Source: an uncultured Lachnospiraceae bacterium
GTDB taxonomy: Bacteria; Bacillota; Clostridia; Lachnospirales; Lachnospiraceae
DNA length: 64,000 nt
Direction: 5' to 3'
NCBI GenBank assembly: GCA_905234245.1
Contig: CAJOGN010000001.1
Location: 62,001-126,000, forward strand
The notes below the pieces were generated by a model that worked only from the letters and a program-made list of their open reading frames with translations, had not been told where the DNA came from and did not search any database. The translations under genes were made by a program, and so were the position numbers. Positions 59,935-64,000 of the stretch are shown here, in pieces (positions within the stretch are counted from its first letter, which is position 1; every line of letters starts with the position of its first letter).

Positions 59935-60621
59935 ATGAAATGGAGCAACTTAATCCCAAAAGAATCTACTCAATTAGCACTATCCATAGCAAAACAAGTA
60001 CAGAAGGAACGGGATGAAGGGAAGAATATATTCCCTCCACAAAATCAGATTTTTAGAGCATTAGAATTAACTCCACCTGAAAATGTAAAAGTATGTATTA
60101 TAGGTCAAGATCCTTATCACACACAAGGACAAGCAAATGGACTAGCATTTTCTATTGCAAATGGAAATCCAGTTCAGCCTAGTCTACACAACATTTTCAA
60201 AGAACTTGTAGGAGATATTGGTTGTAATACTCCGACTACATCAGATTTAACACCATGGGCTGAAAGAGGAGTGTTACTATTAAATGTAACACTCACTGTG
60301 GAAGAAGGAAAACCCAATAGTCATTACAATTTAGGATGGCATAAATTCACTACAAGTGTATTTCAGGCATGTACAAATTTAAACCAGCCAGTTGTATTTT
60401 TAGTATGGGGAAATTTTGCAAAGAATATGATGTATAGAATTTTCCCTCTAGGAACAAACTACAAGACTCTTCCATCCACGAAAAGAAAAGCATGTTTGTT
60501 CTCACCGCATCCAAGTCCATTAAGTGCTAATCGGGGATTCTTTGGTTCTAAACCTTTCTCATATGCAAATACTATGCTAGAGAAAATGGGATCACAGAAA
60601 ATTGACTGGAGCCTTCCATGA
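59935..60621 (+). CDS. ung: Uracil-DNA glycosylase (family 1), 228 aa
   Basis: The catalytic motif IIGQDPYHTQGQANGLAFS (Asp about residue 60), LLNVTLTVEEGKPNSH, VFLVWGNFAK and the late HPSPLSA loop with its His are all present. It removes uracil from DNA. The start is ATG 59935, with GGTGAT upstream. A phage with AR9-like promoters and RNA polymerases would be compared with uracil-DNA phages, but an active Ung argues that this genome contains thymine. Confidence 0.94.
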   Translation: MKWSNLIPKESTQLALSIAKQVQKERDEGKNIFPPQNQIFRALELTPPENVKVCIIGQDPYHTQGQANGLAFSIANGNPVQPSLHNIFKELVGDIGCNTPTTSDLTPWAERGVLLLNVTLTVEEGKPNSHYNLGWHKFTTSVFQACTNLNQPVVFLVWGNFAKNMMYRIFPLGTNYKTLPSTKRKACLFSPHPSPLSANRGFFGSKPFSYANTMLEKMGSQKIDWSLP

Positions 60622-60644
60622 TAAATCAGTATATTTTTTTATAA

Positions 60645-60660
60645 TTTATATATTATAAAT
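60645..60660 (+). promoter_or_regulatory. Early-type promoter element
   Basis: TTTATATATTATAAAT, 25 bases upstream of the beta N-half start. Confidence 0.52.
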
Positions 60661-60686
60661 TTGAGTTCAACAAAGGAGGCTAGATT

Positions 60687-61091
60687 ATGCAAAAATACAT
60701 TAGGGAGTATGTAAGCGATTTTGAAAAAGAACTCAATATTCCCCTATTGTACAAACAGTCAGACCGTCCATTAGTAGAATACATAATGGATGCATGGAAG
60801 TCATTGGAAATTGTAAAAAATATTAAAATTTTAAAATTCGAGTATAATGATAATGAATCAGAGATAAACATTAATAAATTCATCTTTAAACGTGAAAAGA
60901 AGAAAAAGAAGAAAGACCGTTATGACTACAAATTTGTCAATGATGACAGATATGGTTGCCTGACAGTCTGGATTCAAATTACAGTAGAGGAAAATGAGAC
61001 TGGTAAAGAACCAGTCATCCATCAGAAAATCATTAAGAAGCAGATGCTTATCCCCCTTCAAGATGATGATGGATATTATTTCATTAAGGGT
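60687..61091 (+). CDS. RNA polymerase beta N-half, exon 1 of 6
   Basis: Six exons (60687-61091, 61356-61432, 61628-62093, 62322-62576, 62766-62800, 63028-63148) join in frame to 452 residues. Exon 1 ends IPLQDDDGYYFIKG, the counterpart of bacterial IPLMTDxGxFIINGxE. AAAGGAGG precedes the ATG. With the beta C-half at 44972-47747 it makes a complete split beta. Each junction except intron 4's 3-prime end is supported by exon/guide pairing; all keep frame. Unspliced, it would stop after 140 residues. Confidence 0.88.
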
Positions 61092-61355
61092 AAAAAACTT
61101 TGCTCTTGATTCCTTAATTGCTGGAAACTGCTATAGTAGCACAATCAGCAGCTAAGATTCTTATGAAAAGAATAAAGTCCAACGACTATCGAAAAGGTAT
61201 CTATTACAGATATAACTGAGTAGAGTACATCTATATTATATAGGTGGAAATGGGAGTCCTTGGAATATATTCCAAGAAGATATAGTCTAGACCTCATAGA
61301 GATATGAGGAAGTTCATAAGAGAACTGCATAGTAAGTAAACTATGTGAATACACG
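61092..61355 (+). ncRNA. Group I intron 1 of beta N-half gene
   Basis: 264 nt. Exon end AAGGGT pairs with GCTCTT, U-G at the splice. P3 GATTCC/GGGAGTC, P8 CTTGGAATATATTCCAAG, then AAGATATAGTC. Confidence 0.87.
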
Positions 61356-61432
61356 AAAAGATATTATATGATTTATCAATTGGTAGATAAATCTACGTAT
61401 ACAAGTAGTAGCTCAGTGACATTAAAATCCCT
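61356..61432 (+). CDS. RNA polymerase beta N-half, exon 2 of 6
   Basis: A 77-base exon encoding KRYYMIYQLVDKS and TYTSSSSVTLKS. It completes KG|KRYYMIYQL and has no start or stop of its own. Confidence 0.85.
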
Positions 61433-61627
61433 AAGTGGCATTGGGGATTAAAAAACTCCGTGAATTGCTGGAAACTGCTATAGTGGCACAATCAGCAGCC
61501 AAGTATACTATTATAGTATAAAGGTTCAACGACTAACGAAAGATAGTGAATACTAAATCGAGTAGAGTACATATGTATGGAAGTGCGGAGCAGTTATTAT
61601 AACTGAAGATATAGTCTAACATATTTG
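61433..61627 (+). ncRNA. Group I intron 2 of beta N-half gene
   Basis: 195 nt. Exon end AATCCCT pairs with GGGGATT. P3 CTCCG/CGGAG and the standard core. Confidence 0.88.
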
Positions 61628-62093
61628 GATGCCAATCGCTGTAAAGCGGAATTCTATTAAGGTTGAGGATTTTGTAAAGTCCTCTACTAATAAAACTGAT
61701 GTACATGGGACCGAGTACTTACTGCCTGTATACAATGTGTTTGTATTTAAGAAAGAAATTCCTATTATATTATTCTATGCAGCCAATGGTATGACATGGG
61801 CTTTAACCTACCTGGGCGTGAATAATATAATGGAATTCGTGGAAGAATATGTGTATGATGAAAAGTCTTTATACTTCCAGATTTCCTCTAAGTGTTATCT
61901 GAAAGTAAATAAAGAGCTATTCTTGAAATATCCATATGTACAATCTATAGTGGGCGGTTTACTTCATGTATCAACCAATAGACTTACTATAGATGATTTG
62001 AATAATAAGAATATATGGATTAAGAAATTAAGTAATAACAACACGATAGAAAAAGGTAGAGATATTCTTATCTTTTTCAACCGTTTACTTGAT
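61628..62093 (+). CDS. RNA polymerase beta N-half, exon 3 of 6
   Basis: 155 codons from MPIAVKRNSIK to FFNRLLD, in the beta lobe region. The ATG near its start is only the first full codon of the exon. Confidence 0.86.
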
Positions 62094-62321
62094 TAGCTGA
62101 TCGCATAATGACAAATTTGCCAAATTGTCAAGTATAAACTCCGTGAATTGCTGGAAACTCTTATCAAAAAGACAATCAGCAGCTAAGACTATTATGAAAA
62201 TAGTAAAGTTCAACGACTATCCAACGGATGTATTTAATAAATACATTAACTAGTAGAGTACGACTCATTAAGAGTTGGAAGTGCGGAGCACTTATAATAA
62301 GTGAAGATATAGTCTAAAATG
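62094..62321 (+). ncRNA. Group I intron 3 of beta N-half gene
   Basis: 228 nt. Exon end ACTTGAT pairs with GTCAAGT, U-G at the splice. Standard core, P3 CTCCG/CGGAG. Confidence 0.88.
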
Positions 62322-62576
62322 GAGACGACAAAGAAAGTTCTTATGCTAGAAGACCATAATAAGAGTGATGTATATGCAATTCTTAGATGGCTTATGCAGA
62401 ACTTTAATGAGTTAAGAATGAAAGATAATTTATCTCTGGATAATAAACGCTTAAGATGTAATGAATACATCGCTGCTCTTTTAACACAAGAGTTTAGTAA
62501 AAGACTCAACCGTGTTATCACGTTAGGAGCTAAAGCGACTATACCAGATTTTCTAGATTTGTTTAGATTCAGTGGT
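62322..62576 (+). CDS. RNA polymerase beta N-half, exon 4 of 6
   Basis: 85 codons, ETTKKVLMLEDHN to LFRFSG. LSLDNKRLRCNEYIAALL is like the bacterial DxxxLGNRRVRxVGELL region. The open frame runs five codons into the intron before a stop. Confidence 0.86.
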
Positions 62577-62765
62577 AAACAATTTGCCACTTAACTCCGT
62601 GAATTGCTGGAAACTATTATTACAATACAATCAGCAGCCAAGTTCATTATAAGAATGAAAAGGTTCAACGACTATCAAAAGACACATTAGTGAATCGAGT
62701 AGAGTACACTGCAGTGGAAGCACGGAGCAATCATGATGATTGAAGATATAGTCTAAATATATTAG
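62577..62765 (+). ncRNA. Group I intron 4 of beta N-half gene
   Basis: 189 nt, the smallest complete copy. Exon end AGTGGT pairs with GCCACT, U-G at the splice, leaving almost no P2. The 3-prime end is set by frame and a preceding G. Confidence 0.84.
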
Positions 62766-62800
62766 GAATTGTTAATTCAGCGCATGCACGCAAGTGGGAT
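62766..62800 (+). CDS. RNA polymerase beta N-half, micro-exon 5 of 6
   Basis: Only 35 bases: ELLIQRMHASG plus two bases of Ile. Both junction frames fit and its 3-prime end AGTGGGAT pairs with the guide of intron 5. The alternative reading from 62783 (HARKWDKRS) fits less well with the following exon. Confidence 0.78.
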
Positions 62801-63027
62801 AAACGTAGTGTTCCACTATAAAACCTCTTGAATTGCTGGAAACTGTTATCATGACACAATCAGCAGCTAAGCTAATTATTATAATTAGAAAGTTCAACGA
62901 CTATCCAACGGATGTATCTATTAGATACATTAACTAGTAGAGTACGACTTAATATAAGTCGGAAGTGAGAGGCAGTCATAAAGACTGAAGATATAGTCTA
63001 ACCCTTATAGAGATATAAGGTATTAAG
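62801..63027 (+). ncRNA. Group I intron 5 of beta N-half gene
   Basis: 227 nt. Exon end AGTGGGAT pairs with GTTCCACT over eight positions. P3 CCTCT/AGAGG and the standard core. Confidence 0.88.
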
Positions 63028-63148
63028 ATTGCGTTTCGATGATACTATCAACGATATGGATTTCTTTAGTAGATGTAAGTATACAACCAAAGGGCCACAT
63101 TCTCTCCGATCTCCGGACGATAAATTTATTGAGTTTATGAAAAAATAA
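63028..63148 (+). CDS. RNA polymerase beta N-half, exon 6 of 6
   Basis: Begins LRFDDTINDMDFFSRCKYTTKGPHSL, the counterpart of the bacterial NPLSEITHKRRxSALGPGGL segment, and ends after 40 residues. The split from the C-half thus lies just after this motif. Confidence 0.86.
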
Positions 63149-63191
63149 TACAAAAACATCTTATTAAAATTATTTGTAAAGGACCGATTTT

Positions 63192-63989
63192 ATGAAAAAT
63201 AATTTTGATAAGATTGATATCAACGCAACTATGGCTTTTGATGATAAGCTAATGGAGAAATTGGGTATACCAAAAATTGAGCCTATAAACAATCAGAAAG
63301 AATTGTGGAGATTTGCTTATTTCGACAGACATCGAGAGTGTATAGAGCTACGAAGATACCTGGTGAGTAACTATGGACGTATTTATGACTTATATAATAG
63401 GGAAATGTTCAAGATACAAGATCACACACTTTATAAAACGTCTGTTGGTCCATACAAGTTTGGAACTTTCCATGTTGGTGATACGAAGACCTCACCATAC
63501 CTAATTCATCGAGTAGTTGCTTTTACGTTCATACCTCAAGTACAAGGAAAACCATTTGTGAATCATATAGATGGAAATCCAGCGCATAATTACACCTGGA
63601 ATTTAGAATGGTGTAATAATTCTGAAAACTATATACACGCTCTAAAAACTGGTCTGAAAAAAGAAAAGTATGGTGAAGAGCGTAGCAATGCAAAGTGGAC
63701 GGATGCTGAGATTCATCTAGTATGTTCAATGATGGAAAAAGGTCATAAAGCTACGTATATCTTTCAGACATTGGGCGATATACTAAAAGACCCAAAGGTT
63801 CAATATGAACGTGTTCGTACTTTATACAAGCACATACGAAAACAAACTCACTGGAAGCATATATCTTCTCAGTATAACATCGATTTTTCTCCATATAATT
63901 ATGCGAAAGAAAAAAGCAGCGTTGAAAATGCAAAAAAGAAACTCAATAAAGTTATTATGAAATCCACTGGGAGAATAAAAACCTCTTGA
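63192..63989 (+). CDS. HNH homing endonuclease, possibly interrupted by an intron at its end, 265 aa as read
   Basis: AAAGGA precedes the ATG. A NUMOD4-like segment (VSNYGRIYDL) leads to HRVVAFTFIP, FVNHIDGNP (HNH core), WNLEWCNNSENYIHALKTG, and then a helical DNA-binding-like region. The last residues (IKTS) read into AAACCTCTTGAATTGC, the start of another group I intron core. So the true C-terminus is probably in an exon beyond the right edge. It lies just after the beta N-half gene, whose introns lack endonucleases. Confidence 0.8.
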   Translation: MKNNFDKIDINATMAFDDKLMEKLGIPKIEPINNQKELWRFAYFDRHRECIELRRYLVSNYGRIYDLYNREMFKIQDHTLYKTSVGPYKFGTFHVGDTKTSPYLIHRVVAFTFIPQVQGKPFVNHIDGNPAHNYTWNLEWCNNSENYIHALKTGLKKEKYGEERSNAKWTDAEIHLVCSMMEKGHKATYIFQTLGDILKDPKVQYERVRTLYKHIRKQTHWKHISSQYNIDFSPYNYAKEKSSVENAKKKLNKVIMKSTGRIKTS

Positions 63990-64000
63990 ATTGCGGGGAC
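63975..64000 (+). ncRNA. Start of a fifteenth group I intron (cut by window edge)
   Basis: AAACCTCTTGAATTGCGGGG is the P3-P region of this intron family. I could not fix the 5-prime splice site by pairing, and the rest lies outside the window. Confidence 0.65.

Noticed and set aside
62783-62808. Alternative micro-exon reading HARKWDKRS
   Set aside because: It does not lead in frame into exon 6 at a junction supported by guide pairing, while ELLIQRMHASG|ILRFDD does.

Overview
The window is part of a very large, AT-rich, tailed bacteriophage genome. It looks like a contractile-tailed jumbo phage carrying phiKZ/AR9-type multisubunit RNA polymerases. The basis is a head-tail module (major capsid protein, large terminase, portal, tail sheath, tail tube, a baseplate-like protein), phage-encoded beta and beta-prime RNA polymerase subunits, seven tRNAs, and dense AGGAGG-type ribosome binding sites. 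The strong Shine-Dalgarno sequences, low GC and a secreted 3D-domain-like protein of a Clostridia-like type suggest a Firmicutes host. The host call is inference.

Layout. 1-2000: tRNAs and small minus-strand genes. 2-7.2 kb: late structural genes ending in the capsid protein. 7.4-11.1 kb: minus-strand accessory genes with two poly(ADP-ribose) glycohydrolase-like proteins. 11.2-20.8 kb: metalloprotease, terminase (three exons), structural proteins, tail sheath and tube. 20.9-26.6 kb: portal, a candidate sliding clamp and a family B DNA polymerase that stops before motifs B and C. 26.7-34.2 kb: a lysine-rich protein, a 1402-residue beta-like RNA polymerase subunit with one intron, and a free-standing homing endonuclease. 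34.2-39.7 kb: secreted protein, tRNAs, two large homologous structured RNAs, small genes. 39.7-47.8 kb: beta-prime N-half (four exons), RNase H, a structural gene, beta C-half (three exons). 48-53.9 kb: RecA-like recombinase (intein plus intron), a methyltransferase-like protein and a Dda-like helicase (intein). 54-60.6 kb: baseplate-like genes, two PHFH-motif proteins, NAD-dependent DNA ligase, uracil-DNA glycosylase. 60.7-64 kb: beta N-half in six exons, then an HNH endonuclease gene that itself runs into an intron.

Most unusual content. (1) Fifteen group I introns of one family (fourteen complete) split seven genes. Most junctions are fixed by exon/internal-guide pairing. They fall at catalytic motifs: NADFDG|D of beta-prime, the D|E of the terminase Walker B motif, and after the conserved SCTP of terminase. 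(2) Two related inteins sit in the Walker A loops of neighbouring ATPases; one has lost its endonuclease core. (3) Two promoter grammars rec along the window: an AT-rich TATATTAT-type element before early/middle genes, and ACAA-N5-TAA (containing the AACA-N6-TW form reported for phage AR9) before structural genes. (4) A cassette of promoter, structured leader, 43-46 residue protein and terminator occurs three times, with compensatory base changes in the leader. (5) Two homologous ornate RNAs of about 0.5 kb share covarying stems and conserved loops and end in a 108-base module that is nearly identical in the two copies.

How it fits together: the long beta-like gene has a late-type promoter and may be a virion RNA polymerase subunit, while the split beta N, beta C and beta-prime N genes resemble a non-virion enzyme that would read the late promoters. 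Every intron-bearing gene is essential for replication, transcription or packaging, which suits selfish elements that persist by targeting conserved codons.
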